Source: Geomesophilobacter sediminis (lineage in GTDB: Bacteria > Desulfobacterota > Desulfuromonadia > Geobacterales > Geobacteraceae). Taken from it: a stretch of 64,000 nucleotides of DNA. Of the stretch, positions 1-8,697 are shown in pieces. The translations under genes were made by a program, and so were the position numbers. Where the stretch lies: positions 248,001 through 312,000 of the forward strand of contig NZ_JAEMHM010000001.1 of assembly GCF_016458275.1 (NCBI RefSeq), read 5' to 3'. Numbering within the stretch: position 1 is the stretch's first letter; each line of letters begins with the position of its first letter. The notes below the pieces were generated by a model. That model had not been told where the DNA came from. It ran no database searches and worked only from the letters and a program-made list of their open reading frames with translations.

Positions 1-1007
1 ACCCGGCCGATCAGGAGTTTGCTGATCGGGTCGTCTCCCCCCACCGATCCCTTCTTGAGCCGGTTCAGTTTCTGGGGCCCCCGATTGTAAATCAGGATCA
101 CCGTCCCGTTCCTCTCCTTGGAAAGGGCGTAGAGCGTCCAGAGCAGCTCGTCGATGGACGCGGCGTCGATGCTTCCGGCGAGAAAGGAGCGGAAAATGTC
201 CGGGTCGAAAATGGACCAGGCACCCTTGCGCCGCACCAGAAGCCGTGCCGGGCTCGTCAGCACCTCGATCTCGGAGACCTTGTTGACGGTGACGGCGAAG
301 GCTCCCTTGCCGGCGCGCCGCACCAGCGAGAACATCTCCCGCTGGGTCAGCCGTTCGATGTCGTTGTGCGTTGCCGTCGCGGAGGTGCGCAGAACACCGG
401 TCACCTGCATCTGGATGTTGGCGACGAAAAAGAGGTTGGTGCCGTCGACAAAGCGGTAGGGGAGCGGATTGCAGAAGAAATCCGGAGAAATCTCCTCCGG
501 CGGCTGCAGGGGGATCAGGGTGTGGTGCCGCTCGTGGAACAGGGCGTTGATCAGGGGGGAGGTAGTGCGGTGGACGAGGAACCCGGTGGTTGCGGGCTTT
601 CCTTCGTAGCGCTGGTAGGAGAGGCTCTTCAGCAACTGGATCAACTGCTGGATCGGCCAAAACCCCCTGCTGTGGTTGCCGCGCAGCGAACGCGCCACGG
701 TGATGTCCATGATGGAGGCAAGGAGCGCGGTGCGGAATTGCGCCGCATAGCCTTCCTGCTGGAAGCCGCTGTAGAGGCCGGAGAAGGCGGTCAGCAGTTC
801 GCGGCAGAAAGCGATTTCGCTGCGGGTGAAGGCAAGCGCCTTGCGTTGCGCTTTGAAAGAGTAGGGACGCTCCTCGATCGTGACCGATTCCCAGAAGGAG
901 GTGGGGTCCGGGGTCCGTTCGGCATCGCCGGGAAGCAGGTCGACCTCGGCGCCACCCAAAAAGGAGCTGATGTTGTCTCGGATCACCTCAAATGCGGCGA
1001 CAGGCAT
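1..1007 (-). CDS. DAC-like protein with N-terminal sensor-type region (partial, runs off the left edge)
   Basis: An uninterrupted reading frame of about 335 codons starts at ATG 1007 (GAGG upstream) and is still open at base 1, so the C-terminus is missing. The first ~270 residues are a mixed alpha/beta region I do not recognise by motif. The last ~60 residues, including SIDELLWTLYALSKERNGT followed by a hydrophobic VILIY strand, resemble the beginning of a diadenylate cyclase (DAC/DisA_N) domain, in which a helix leads into a GALIVI-like strand. A DAC fused to a variable N-terminal sensor (DACNV-type) is my best guess. The catalytic DGA and RHR motifs would lie outside the window, so cyclase activity cannot be judged. 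It lies downstream of arnD on the same strand, separated by a repeat-rich gap. Confidence 0.45.
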   Translation of the reverse strand, partial: MPVAAFEVIRDNISSFLGGAEVDLLPGDAERTPDPTSFWESVTIEERPYSFKAQRKALAFTRSEIAFCRELLTAFSGLYSGFQQEGYAAQFRTALLASIMDITVARSLRGNHSRGFWPIQQLIQLLKSLSYQRYEGKPATTGFLVHRTTSPLINALFHERHHTLIPLQPPEEISPDFFCNPLPYRFVDGTNLFFVANIQMQVTGVLRTSATATHNDIERLTQREMFSLVRRAGKGAFAVTVNKVSEIEVLTSPARLLVRRKGAWSIFDPDIFRSFLAGSIDAASIDELLWTLYALSKERNGTVILIYNRGPQKLNRLKKGSVGGDDPISKLLIGR

Positions 1008-1129
1008 GGCAGGGCCTCGTCAAAGGGGATTAGCGACCGGCAGTGCCTGTAACATTAAGGCAAACGCAAGGGAACGTCTACCTTTTTCATGGTTTGAAGT
1101 TAACAAAGGGTTTCTTGCGCAGGAAGGAG

Positions 1130-1345
1130 CAGTGGCAGGTCGCGTTGAGGGACGAAACGCGACGGCGGGGGGAGCCTTTCACGTTCCCAACGGTTCACCT
1201 CAGCAACACGCCGATGTCAAAGCTCCAGCTTGGTAAGGTGGGGGGCGAAGCTGGAGCTTCGAAAAAGGTTGGCGTTCCCAAGCCGGAGCTTGGGAACGAG
1301 GTCCAAAAAGAGGGATTAGGGAACGAGGTGTAAAAAGAGGAGCTT
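1130..1345. repeat. Intergenic palindromic repeat cluster
   Basis: The 368-bp gap between arnD and the DAC-like gene has no convincing gene. It holds a GTCGCGTTGAGG...AACGCGACG element (about 1137-1165), related to the one near 17550. It also holds several copies of an AAGCTCCAGCTT / CCAAGCCGGAGCTTGGGAACGAGG palindrome (about 1217-1330), with a relative near 26330. These look like REP-type elements. Confidence 0.6.
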
Positions 1346-1375
1346 GGGACGGTGGTTCCGGTGCTTTGCCTTCGC

Positions 1376-2263
1376 CTACCCCTGGATGGCGACGTTTCCG
1401 GCGCGGCCGGGGAGTTCCCCCATGGTCAGGGGAGCATCGGGGGCCGAGCTGCCGAACTCCGCGGCGACTTCGGCGAGGGTGACAAAGCGAACGCCGGCAT
1501 CCTTCAACCGTACCAGCAGGTTGCGGAACGCATCGGCCATCACCCCCCCTTCCATCTCGGCATGGATGGTATGGACGTTGAGCCCTTCCTTGAGCCGGGA
1601 GAGGTAGTAGTCGTTGACGTTTTCCGCCGTCACCCCGTCGGCGCCGAGGATCTCGTCGAGGGTCGGCCAGGTGCTTGGGATCTGGAGGGTTTGGTAACGC
1701 TTGCCCTCAAAGACCGGGTAGAAGGGAGCGTAACCGCGGGAGTCGCTGCAGTAGCTCAGGTTGATCGAATCCTGGAAGGCAAGGGAATTGGCCGATACGG
1801 TCCACCCCGGTGCCGCGGTGGTGGCGGGGGCGCGACCGATGATCTCTCCGAACAGCTTCACGCCGCGTCCCAGTTGGGCCTCGACCTGTTGCGGGTTCAG
1901 GCGGGGGAGGTAGTCGTGCCACAGCACGTGGTCCCAGCAGTGGACCCCGACTTCGTGGCCCCGGGCCGCGGTCTGGCGCAGCACCTCGGGGAGGTTCTCG
2001 GCGATCATGGGGGGGGGCAGCAGCGTGCCGTAGAGCATGGTCTTGATGCCATAGGCGCTCGGCGCCCCGGTGCGGAGCATCTTGGTGAGGAATCCCTTGC
2101 GGGTGAAGATGCGCCGGATCGCCTTGCCGGAGTTGTCCGGCCCCATCGAGAAATAGAAGGTTGCCTTGACCCCCGCCTCGTCCATGAGGTCAAGGAGGCG
2201 CGGCACCCCGTCCCGGGTTCCGACAAAGGTATCGACATCGACTTTCAAAGCTATGGTTTTCAT
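1376..2263 (-). CDS. arnD: ArnD, 4-deoxy-4-formamido-L-arabinose-phosphoundecaprenol deformylase
   Basis: Removes the formyl group from undecaprenyl-phosphate-L-Ara4FN, giving the donor used by ArnT to modify lipid A (cationic peptide resistance). It is a NodB/polysaccharide-deacetylase fold protein of 295 residues. The N-terminus reads LKVDVDTFVGTRDGVPRLL, matching the IDVDTFRGTREGVPRLL of E. coli ArnD. The metal-ligand region VGVHCWDHVLWH and the C-terminal VHTIHAEMEGG also match the family. I chose ATG 2263, preceded by AAGGAC, because it aligns with the E. coli start; ATG 2275 and 2311 are possible but less well supported. Last recognised arn gene of the minus-strand cluster. Confidence 0.9.
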   Translation of the reverse strand: MKTIALKVDVDTFVGTRDGVPRLLDLMDEAGVKATFYFSMGPDNSGKAIRRIFTRKGFLTKMLRTGAPSAYGIKTMLYGTLLPPPMIAENLPEVLRQTAARGHEVGVHCWDHVLWHDYLPRLNPQQVEAQLGRGVKLFGEIIGRAPATTAAPGWTVSANSLAFQDSINLSYCSDSRGYAPFYPVFEGKRYQTLQIPSTWPTLDEILGADGVTAENVNDYYLSRLKEGLNVHTIHAEMEGGVMADAFRNLLVRLKDAGVRFVTLAEVAAEFGSSAPDAPLTMGELPGRAGNVAIQG

Positions 2264-2464
2264 AAGTCCTTGCATGGCAATGCCACCGGTTCCAAAGGGA
2301 AGCGGTGGCATTTAGTTTAGGGCTCTGGATTTCTGGCATTTGGGGCTGGCGGTAGGAAAACCTTAGAAGCAAATCCCCCCCAGCCGCACCTTTGGTAAAG
2401 GGGGGAGCCTGCGGGGTTCAAGGTGGCGGTTTAACCCCCGACCCCAGACCCCAGACCCCGGCCG
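2264..2464. repeat. Gap with CCCC-rich palindromic repeat
   Basis: The gap upstream of arnD contains a copy (about 2368-2405) of the AAATCCCCCC...CCTTTGGTAAAGGGGGGA element, which recurs at 21860, 29575 and 59630, and a GACCCCAGACCCC run at 2440-2460. No gene is seen. Confidence 0.5.
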
Positions 2465-3505
2465 TTACAGCAGGTGCTCGATCTTCTCGCGCTGTTCGAT
2501 CAGGTAGAAATCGAGGGTCTTCTTCAGGGCGTCGTCGATGCCGGTGGTCGGAGCCCAGCCGAGTTTCTGCTTGGCGTTTTTGACCGACGGCACGCGGGTC
2601 AGCATGTCCTGGTACCCCTTGCCGTAGAAGTTGTCCGAGGTGGTCTCGACGATCTGGCAGTTCATGGCTTTCTCACGGTAGTCCGGATACTGGGCCACCA
2701 TGTCCCGCAGCTTTTCGGCGAGTTCCTTGACGGAGAGGTCGTTGCCCGGGTTGCCGATGTTGAAGATCCCCCCGTCGGCACAGCCGTCGGCGTTCTCGAT
2801 GATCTTCATCAGGCAGTCGATGCCGTCCTCGATGAAGGTGAAGGAGCGGCGCTGGTTGCCGCCGTCCACGAGAGAGATCGGCTCGCCGGCCAGGATGTTG
2901 TAGAGGAACTGGGTGAGGACCCGGGAGCTCCCTTCCTTGGCGGTGGAGATGGAGTCGAGCTTGGGGCCGATCCAGTTGAACGGGCGGAACAAAGAGTAGC
3001 GCAGCCCCTCGTGCTCGCCGTAGGCGTAGATGACGCGGTCCAGCATCTGCTTCGCGCAGGAGTAGATCCAGCGCTCCTTGTTGATCGGACCGAGCATGAG
3101 CGGGGAGTTTTCCTCGTCGAACTCCTTGTCCGGGCTCATCCCGTAGACCTCGGAGGTGGAGGGGAAGATCACCCGCTTCTTGTATTTCACGCACTGGCGG
3201 ATGATTTTCAGGTTCTCTTCGAAGTCGAGTTCGAAGACCCGCAGCGGATCCTTGACGTAGGTGACCGGGGTCGCGATGGCGACCAGGGGCAGCACCACGT
3301 CGCATTTCTTGATGTTGTACTCGATCCACTCCTTGTTGATGGTGATGTCACCTTCGAGGAAGTTGAAGCGGGGGTGGCCGATGGAGTGCTCCAGCTTGTC
3401 CTGGCTCATGTCGAGGCCGTAGACTTCCCAATCGGTGGTATCGAGGATCCTCCTGGTCAGGGCATTGCCGATGAAGCCGTTAACACCCAGTATCAGAACT
3501 TTCAT
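2465..3505 (-). CDS. UDP-glucuronate decarboxylase (stand-alone ArnA C-terminal domain; UDP-4-keto-pentose/UDP-xylose synthase type)
   Basis: Oxidatively decarboxylates UDP-glucuronate to UDP-4-keto-pentose, the precursor of UDP-L-Ara4N, in the cytosol. It is an extended short-chain dehydrogenase/reductase of 346 residues. The NAD-binding Rossmann motif GVNGFIGNAL is near residue 10, the catalytic region STSEVYG near 125, and YSCAK near 155 supplies the Tyr-Lys pair. ERWIYSCAKQMLDRVIYAYG strongly matches the ArnA dehydrogenase domain. I chose ATG 3505, which has GGAGA six bases upstream; the TTG at 3517 would overlap that site. In E. coli this domain is fused to the formyltransferase, whereas here the two are separate genes. 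Confidence 0.9.
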   Translation of the reverse strand: MKVLILGVNGFIGNALTRRILDTTDWEVYGLDMSQDKLEHSIGHPRFNFLEGDITINKEWIEYNIKKCDVVLPLVAIATPVTYVKDPLRVFELDFEENLKIIRQCVKYKKRVIFPSTSEVYGMSPDKEFDEENSPLMLGPINKERWIYSCAKQMLDRVIYAYGEHEGLRYSLFRPFNWIGPKLDSISTAKEGSSRVLTQFLYNILAGEPISLVDGGNQRRSFTFIEDGIDCLMKIIENADGCADGGIFNIGNPGNDLSVKELAEKLRDMVAQYPDYREKAMNCQIVETTSDNFYGKGYQDMLTRVPSVKNAKQKLGWAPTTGIDDALKKTLDFYLIEQREKIEHLL

Positions 3506-3569
3506 TATCTTCTCCAATCCAATGATTTTAGGTAGCGCCGCACGGTTGGTGCGTCCAGTTGACTAAAAC

Positions 3570-3655
3570 GTGTAGGGGCACAGCATGCTGCGCCGGTAAA
3601 ACCCGATCGGCTGAAGGGCCGGCATGCTGCGCCCCTGCGACCGTAACGCCAGTAT
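3570..3655. repeat. Inverted repeat built on CAGCATGCTGCGCC
   Basis: Between the decarboxylase and formyltransferase genes lie two facing copies of a GGGGC(A/G)CAGCATGCTGCGCC-type element (about 3575-3595 and 3628-3642). Relatives occur at 17627, 24433 and 54373. It looks like a REP-type intergenic repeat rather than a gene. Confidence 0.55.
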
Positions 3656-3666
3656 TTCCCCGGGGA

Positions 3667-4587
3667 TTACTGCTTTGCCGAGAACAGCTGCCCGACCTTG
3701 AGCTGGTTTGCGAACGCCGCCGCGTCGCGCTCGGCATCGCCGTCTTTTTGCAGGACCAGGATCTCCAGGAGTCCGTCCCCGGTTCCCACCCTGAGCGGCG
3801 CCAGGCTGACGATCTGCCCCGGTTCCCCTTTCCCTTCGACCGGGCGAGCCTTCCAGATCAGGAATCGCGTCGCACCGAGGTGGGTGAACGCGCCGGGATA
3901 GGGATGGGTAACGCCGCGGATCAGGTTGTAGATCTCCACGGCGCTCTTTTCCCAGTCGATCCTGCCGTCCTCGGGGCGCCGTCCGCCGAAGTAGCTCCCC
4001 TGCGCCAGATCCATCGGGATGCGTGCCGCGGTTCCCGCCACCAGCTGCGGGTAGGCGCGGGCCAGTACCTTCACCGCGGCGTCGGTGACCTTGTTGAAGA
4101 CGTCGTAGGCGGTGTCGGTGAAATCGATCGGCACCTTTTCCTGGTCCACGATGTCGCCGGCGTCCGGTTTTTCGACCATGTAGTGCAGCGTGGCGCCGGT
4201 TTCGGTCTCCCCGTTGATCACCGCCCAGTTCACCGGGACCCGGCCGCGGTACTTGGGAAGGTAGGAACCGTGCAGGTTCAGCGCGCCCCGCTTCGGAATG
4301 TCGAGCACTTCGCTGCGGATCATGTTCCGGTAGTAGAAGGAGAGCAGGAAGTCCGGGGCGATCTCGCGCAAAAGCGCGATGTTCTCTTTGTAATTGATCT
4401 CGGAGGTGACCACCGGGATGTGGTGCGCCGCGGCAAGCTCCCGGACCGACGAGAACCAGATCTCCTCGCTGGGGGAGTCGTCGTGGGTGAACACGAGCGA
4501 GATCTCCGCTCCCTGCCGGATCAGCTCCTGGAGGCAGCGGTACCCAACGTTATGGTAGGCGCAGACGACGATGCTGCTTTTTCTCAA
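3667..4587 (-). CDS. UDP-4-amino-4-deoxy-L-arabinose formyltransferase (stand-alone ArnA N-terminal domain)
   Basis: Transfers a formyl group from 10-formyl-tetrahydrofolate to UDP-L-Ara4N. The 306-residue protein has the formyltransferase fold: LNLHGSYLPKYRGRVP near residue 95 carries the catalytic Asn-His, and KPDAGDIVDQEKVPI follows near 140 with the conserved Asp. A C-terminal OB-like region (GEPGQIVSLAPLRVG) follows, as in Fmt and ArnA. The start is TTG 4587, preceded by GAGGTGA; no nearby ATG is in frame. The stop lies upstream of the decarboxylase gene with a repeat-bearing gap between. Splitting ArnA into two ORFs removes the fused bifunctional enzyme known from enterobacteria but keeps the same gene order. 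Confidence 0.88.
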   Translation of the reverse strand: MRKSSIVVCAYHNVGYRCLQELIRQGAEISLVFTHDDSPSEEIWFSSVRELAAAHHIPVVTSEINYKENIALLREIAPDFLLSFYYRNMIRSEVLDIPKRGALNLHGSYLPKYRGRVPVNWAVINGETETGATLHYMVEKPDAGDIVDQEKVPIDFTDTAYDVFNKVTDAAVKVLARAYPQLVAGTAARIPMDLAQGSYFGGRRPEDGRIDWEKSAVEIYNLIRGVTHPYPGAFTHLGATRFLIWKARPVEGKGEPGQIVSLAPLRVGTGDGLLEILVLQKDGDAERDAAAFANQLKVGQLFSAKQ

Positions 4588-4605
4588 GGGTCACCTCGAT
4601 AAGGG

Positions 4606-5541
4606 CTACTTTTCGAACCCGTGCAGGCGGCGCACCACGTAGCGCGGGCGCCGGCGGACTTCCTGGTAGATCCGGCCGACGTACTCGCCGACCAGCCCGA
4701 TGCCGAAGATGACGATGCCGATGAAGAAGAACAGGATGGCGAAGAGGGTGAAGACCCCCTCGACCTCAGCCCCGATCAAAAACCGGCGCACCATGAGGAA
4801 GACGGCGAAGGCGACGGCGGCCAGCGAGGTCATGATCCCCATCAGGGCAAAGAGCTGCAGCGGCACCACCGAAAACCCGGTCATCAGGTCGAAGTTCAGC
4901 CGGATCAGCTTGTAAAGGGAGTATTTGCTTTCCCCTTCGCTCCGCTCCGCGTGGGCGACCTCGATCTCGGTCGGGTTGGAGGAGAAGGTCTGCGCCAGCG
5001 CCGGGATGAAGGTGGTGGTCTCCTGGCAGTGGTTGATGTTGTCGATGATGCCCCGGCTGTAGGCGCGCAGCATGCAGCCGTAGTCGCTCATCTGCATCCC
5101 GGTCATCTTGTTGGTGGTGATGTTGACGATGCGCGAGGCGACCTTGCGGAACACGGTGTCCTGGCGCTTCATGCGGATCGTCCCGACCACGTCGTGACCC
5201 TTCTCGACCTCCGCGACCAGCTTGGGGATCTCTTCGGGCGGGTTCTGCAGGTCGGCATCCAGGGTGATGATGATGTCGCCGCTGGTCTTTTCGAAGGCGG
5301 CGAGGATCGCCATGTGCTGGCCGAAGTTGCCGTTGAACTCGATGACCTTCACTTCGGGGATGCTCTCGGCCATCTGGCGCAGGATGCGCAGGGAACCGTC
5401 CCGGGAGCCGTCGTCGGTGAAGACGATCTCGAAGCTCTTGCCGGTGCCGCGCATGACCGGAAGGAGCCGATTCATGAGGTTGTTGAGGTTCCCCTCCTCG
5501 TTATAGGCGGGGATGACCACTGATACGTAAGGTTTGTCCAT
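4606..5541 (-). CDS. arnC: ArnC-type undecaprenyl-phosphate 4-deoxy-4-formamido-L-arabinose transferase
   Basis: A family 2 glycosyltransferase of 311 residues that attaches L-Ara4FN to undecaprenyl phosphate at the inner membrane. Its N-terminus, YVSVVIPAYNEEGNLNNL, is the GT-A nucleotide-binding strand. ITLDADLQNPPEEI near residue 85 carries the metal-binding DxD. Two hydrophobic segments near residues 225-250 and 260-285 anchor it, then a basic tail follows (YQEVRRRPRYVVRR), as in ArnC/GtrB proteins. I use ATG 5541 because the homologous N-terminus begins there; ATG 5580 lacks an obvious ribosome-binding site. GtrB-like specificity cannot be excluded from sequence alone, but the arn neighbours argue for ArnC. 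Confidence 0.85.
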   Translation of the reverse strand: MDKPYVSVVIPAYNEEGNLNNLMNRLLPVMRGTGKSFEIVFTDDGSRDGSLRILRQMAESIPEVKVIEFNGNFGQHMAILAAFEKTSGDIIITLDADLQNPPEEIPKLVAEVEKGHDVVGTIRMKRQDTVFRKVASRIVNITTNKMTGMQMSDYGCMLRAYSRGIIDNINHCQETTTFIPALAQTFSSNPTEIEVAHAERSEGESKYSLYKLIRLNFDLMTGFSVVPLQLFALMGIMTSLAAVAFAVFLMVRRFLIGAEVEGVFTLFAILFFFIGIVIFGIGLVGEYVGRIYQEVRRRPRYVVRRLHGFEK

Positions 5542-5589
5542 GATGGCGACCTGTGGAATGAGATTTCGGGGGACAGACATCGGGTGTCC

Positions 5590-5775
5590 GGAACCCCATC
5601 CTCACCCTGTCCCTCTTCTTGAAGGAGAGGGGACGTAGAGCGGGGCTGATCTATTGCTCGTCGGGCATTCATAATGCCGCTTAGCGGAATCTTCGAAGGA
5701 CAATTTACTCCCTCTCCTTCGAGGGGGCGCGCGCGACAGGGCGAGCTCGCGACGGTCGGAGTGAGGATTGGGGTA
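5590..5775. repeat. Two copies of the CCATCCTCACCCTGTCCCTC repeat
   Basis: The gap between arnB and arnC carries two inverted CCCTCTCCTTC-type palindromic repeats (about 5594-5640 and 5708-5775). Related copies occur near 15604, 17195, 19033, 24745, 26437, 39700 and 53168. This is the most abundant intergenic family in the window. Confidence 0.65.
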
Positions 5776-5789
5776 ACCCCGTTACCCCC

Positions 5790-6965
5790 TCAGCCCTGAA
5801 TACTTTTCTTGCTGCGCCCTATCACCCTCTTCACCGCGTCGACCGTGTCCTGGGCGTCCTGCATGGTCATCTGCGGGAAAAGCGGCAGCGAGAGGATCCG
5901 GTCCGAGGCGTAGTCGGCGTTGGGAAGCGCGCCCGCGGGGATCTTCAGGGTGTCGCGGTAGTACGGGTGGTGGTGGATCGCCTTGAAGTGCAGCCCGCTG
6001 CCGATGTTTTCCTTCTTGAGCTCGGCCATGAACTGGTCGCGGTCGATGGTGAGTGCCTCCACCTTGATCAGCGGGGTGTAGAGGTGCCAGGCGTGGCGGT
6101 GCGGGTACGGCACCAGCTTGGGGGTGAGGACTTCCTCCACCTCGGCGAACGCCTTGTTGTAGAACTCGGCGAAGACGGTCCGGTCGTCGATGAAGCCGTC
6201 CAGCCGCTTCAGCTGGTGCAGCCCGAGCGCGGCCTGGATGTCCATCATGTTGTACTTGAACCCCGGCATGACGATGTCGTAGTTGGGGGTGCCGCTCGCC
6301 TCGTAACGCTTCCAGGCCTCCTTGTTCATGCCGTGGAACTTCATCAGCGAGATCTCTTCGGCCAGCTGCTCGTCGTGGGTGGCGAGCATGCCCCCTTCAC
6401 CGGTGGTGATGTTCTTGATCGGATGGAAGGAGAAGATGGAGGTGGTGTCGAAGGAGCCGATCCGTTTCCCCTTGTATTCGGTCCCGATGGCGTGGGCCGC
6501 GTCCTCGATCACCTCGAGCTTAAACTCCCGGGCCAGGTCGAAGATGCGGTCCATGTCGCAGGGCTGGCCGGCGAAGTGCACCGGGACGATGGCGCGGGTG
6601 CGCGGGGTGATCTTGGTGCGGACCTGGTCCACGTCGATGTTGAGGGTGCCGGGCTCGATGTCGGCGAGGACCGGGGTCCCGCCCCCCTGCACGATCATGC
6701 TGACGGTGGCGGCAAAGGTCATCGGGGTGGTGATCACCTCGTCGCCGGGCTGAAGCTTGAGCGCCAGCATCCTGAGGTGGAGTCCCGCCGTGGCGGAGGA
6801 AAGGGGAACCGCATAGGTGGCGCCGGTGTATTCCTTCAGCGCCTCCTCGAATCGCTTGACCTTGGGGCCGGTGGTGATCCATCCGCTTCTTAGCGAATCG
6901 ACCACTTCGTTGATCTCGTCCTCCCCCAGGTTAGGGATGGAAAAAGGAAGGAAATTCTCGCGCAC
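5790..6965 (-). CDS. arnB: ArnB, UDP-4-amino-4-deoxy-L-arabinose--oxoglutarate aminotransferase
   Basis: A PLP-dependent DegT/DnrJ/EryC1/StrS aminotransferase converting UDP-4-keto-arabinose to UDP-L-Ara4N with glutamate as amino donor. The protein has 391 residues. LRSGWITTGPKVKRFE near residue 25, SSATAGLHL near 57, the PLP-binding segment IEDAAHAIGT near 155 and the Schiff-base lysine in SFHPIKNITTGEGG near 185 are all present. The start is GTG 6965 (protein begins M-R-E-N-F-L-P-F), chosen because AGGAGG lies seven bases upstream and because E. coli ArnB begins at the equivalent point. It follows arnT by 64 bp. Confidence 0.93.
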   Translation of the reverse strand: MRENFLPFSIPNLGEDEINEVVDSLRSGWITTGPKVKRFEEALKEYTGATYAVPLSSATAGLHLRMLALKLQPGDEVITTPMTFAATVSMIVQGGGTPVLADIEPGTLNIDVDQVRTKITPRTRAIVPVHFAGQPCDMDRIFDLAREFKLEVIEDAAHAIGTEYKGKRIGSFDTTSIFSFHPIKNITTGEGGMLATHDEQLAEEISLMKFHGMNKEAWKRYEASGTPNYDIVMPGFKYNMMDIQAALGLHQLKRLDGFIDDRTVFAEFYNKAFAEVEEVLTPKLVPYPHRHAWHLYTPLIKVEALTIDRDQFMAELKKENIGSGLHFKAIHHHPYYRDTLKIPAGALPNADYASDRILSLPLFPQMTMQDAQDTVDAVKRVIGRSKKSIQG

Positions 6966-7029
6966 GTGCCGCCTCCTCTTGGTGAAACATCGACCCGCGA
7001 ATATCACATGAAACGCACGCGGGGTCAAA

Positions 7030-8697
7030 CTATTTCAACGCGCCGACCGTCCCCGTCACCTCGCGGTTGCACACCAGCAATTTCTCCTTTCCTTGCACCG
7101 CAACCACCCGGACCGGCGTCCGGACCGACTGCTGCAGGGTGGAGAGGTCCCGCCGCCTCAGCGTCGCAAAGACCGTGTCCCCGGAATCCCACAGCCGGTG
7201 GAACTGGTCGCGGTCCAGGTACCATCCCGTGTTGTCCCCGCGCTCGCTGCCGAACTGCAGCTCGTCCCGGTCGCCGACCACGATGGCGCGCCGGTGGGTG
7301 TAGAAGGGGACTCCCTGTTCGTAGGTCATATAACAGGCGATCTTCGCGTCTTGGCCGGCTTTCTCGCGCAAAGCGAGGGAGAGCGTCTTGACCGAGCTCT
7401 TGTCGACCATCCGGGCGTAGACCACCGGCGGCGCGGCCAGCGCAAAGAGGTAGCCGGCGACCCCGAGCGAGGCGAAGAGGGTGAAGGGATTCCCGGTCCG
7501 GCCCGCCCAAAGCGCCACCACCCCCTCGACGAGGAAGAGTCCGCCGACGATGGCGCCATCCACGACGGCGACCTCGGGCTTGGGGGCCACCAGCGGATAG
7601 CCGATGGCACCCGCCCCCAGGAGCAGGAGCAGGCTCCCGACCGCGATCCCGTGGCGCCGGACCGCCGCTGCGCTCGTTGCCTCGCGGAACCAGTTCCCGA
7701 TCAAAAGCGCCAGCGGCGGAAAGACCGGCAGGATGTAGGGAACCAGCTTTGAGTTTGATTTGGAGAAGAAGGCGAAGATCACCCCGGCCCAGAGCAGGAG
7801 GTAGAGGGCGTCGCCGTTTTTATGCTCCTGCCACCCCTTTTTCAGCGCCGCCGGGATGAACGGGGACCAGGGGAGCAGCGTGGCGGCGAGGATCGGGATG
7901 AAGAACCAGGGGGGCTGGTAGCGGTGGTGCACCTTGGTCAAAAAGCGCTGGAAATGCTCGTGGATGAAGAAGAACTGCGGGAATTCGGGGTTTCTCAGCG
8001 ACACCAGCACGAACCAGGGGGCGGCAACGGCCAGAAAGACGAGGATCCCGGTGCCCAGCCGCATCTCCCGGAGCAGGCGCCACCTTTTGGTGAAGGCCAG
8101 GTAGGCGAGGATCACCCCGCCGGGGAGCACGATGCCGATCAGCCCCTTGGCGAGGACGGCGAGCGCCATGAATATATAGAAGAGACAGTAGTTACGTCCC
8201 CGGTGCTCCGCCCCCTCGCGCGAGGCGAGCATGAAGAAGGCGAACGCGGCGCTCAAAAAGAAGGTGAGCGTCATGTCGGTATAGTTGATCCGGGCCAAGA
8301 CCAGGAAGCCCCCGGCGGTACCGAGGATGCCGGCGGAGATGAGGGCGGCGCGGCGGTCGTAGATCTTTCGCCCCAGATAGTAGGTAAGCAGGACGGTGGC
8401 CAGGCCGCAGAGGGTCCCGGCGAAGCGCGCAGCGAACTCGTTTTCGCCGAAGACGGCGAGCGAGATGGCGTTGAGCCAGTAATGCAGGGGGGGCTTCTCG
8501 AAATACTTTACGTAGTTCAGGGTCGGGGTGATGAAGTCGCCGCGCTCCAGCATCTCGCGCGGGATCTCGACGTAGCGCCCCTCGTCCGGGTCGATCAGGG
8601 GGAGTCGCCCCAAAAACTGGAAGTAGAGGACGCCGAACACCAGGCCGAGCAGGGCGAGGTCCTTGCCGATCCCTTGTTCGCGGTCGAAAAATTTCAC
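7030..8697 (-). CDS. arnT: ArnT-like lipid A aminoarabinose transferase (GT39/PMT_2 family)
   Basis: An inner-membrane glycosyltransferase expected to move L-Ara4N from undecaprenyl phosphate to lipid A on the periplasmic face. The 555-residue protein has about ten or more hydrophobic segments. The first periplasmic loop contains LPLIDPDEGRYVEIPREM, the PMT-family acidic motif (D-P-D-E-x-R-Y). NYVKYFEKPPLHYWLNAI and the lipid-carrier-binding KSNSKLVPYILPVFPP also fit the family. A soluble C-terminal domain follows. The start is GTG 8697, overlapping the stop of the upstream gene (GTGA) with GGGAGGTGG before it, so translation is probably coupled. Other PMT_2 transferases are possible, but the arn context supports ArnT. 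Confidence 0.85.
   Translation of the reverse strand: MKFFDREQGIGKDLALLGLVFGVLYFQFLGRLPLIDPDEGRYVEIPREMLERGDFITPTLNYVKYFEKPPLHYWLNAISLAVFGENEFAARFAGTLCGLATVLLTYYLGRKIYDRRAALISAGILGTAGGFLVLARINYTDMTLTFFLSAAFAFFMLASREGAEHRGRNYCLFYIFMALAVLAKGLIGIVLPGGVILAYLAFTKRWRLLREMRLGTGILVFLAVAAPWFVLVSLRNPEFPQFFFIHEHFQRFLTKVHHRYQPPWFFIPILAATLLPWSPFIPAALKKGWQEHKNGDALYLLLWAGVIFAFFSKSNSKLVPYILPVFPPLALLIGNWFREATSAAAVRRHGIAVGSLLLLLGAGAIGYPLVAPKPEVAVVDGAIVGGLFLVEGVVALWAGRTGNPFTLFASLGVAGYLFALAAPPVVYARMVDKSSVKTLSLALREKAGQDAKIACYMTYEQGVPFYTHRRAIVVGDRDELQFGSERGDNTGWYLDRDQFHRLWDSGDTVFATLRRRDLSTLQQSVRTPVRVVAVQGKEKLLVCNREVTGTVGALK

Noticed and set aside
1352-2320. Plus-strand frame over arnD
   Set aside because: Shadow of arnD, which is supported by family motifs on the minus strand.
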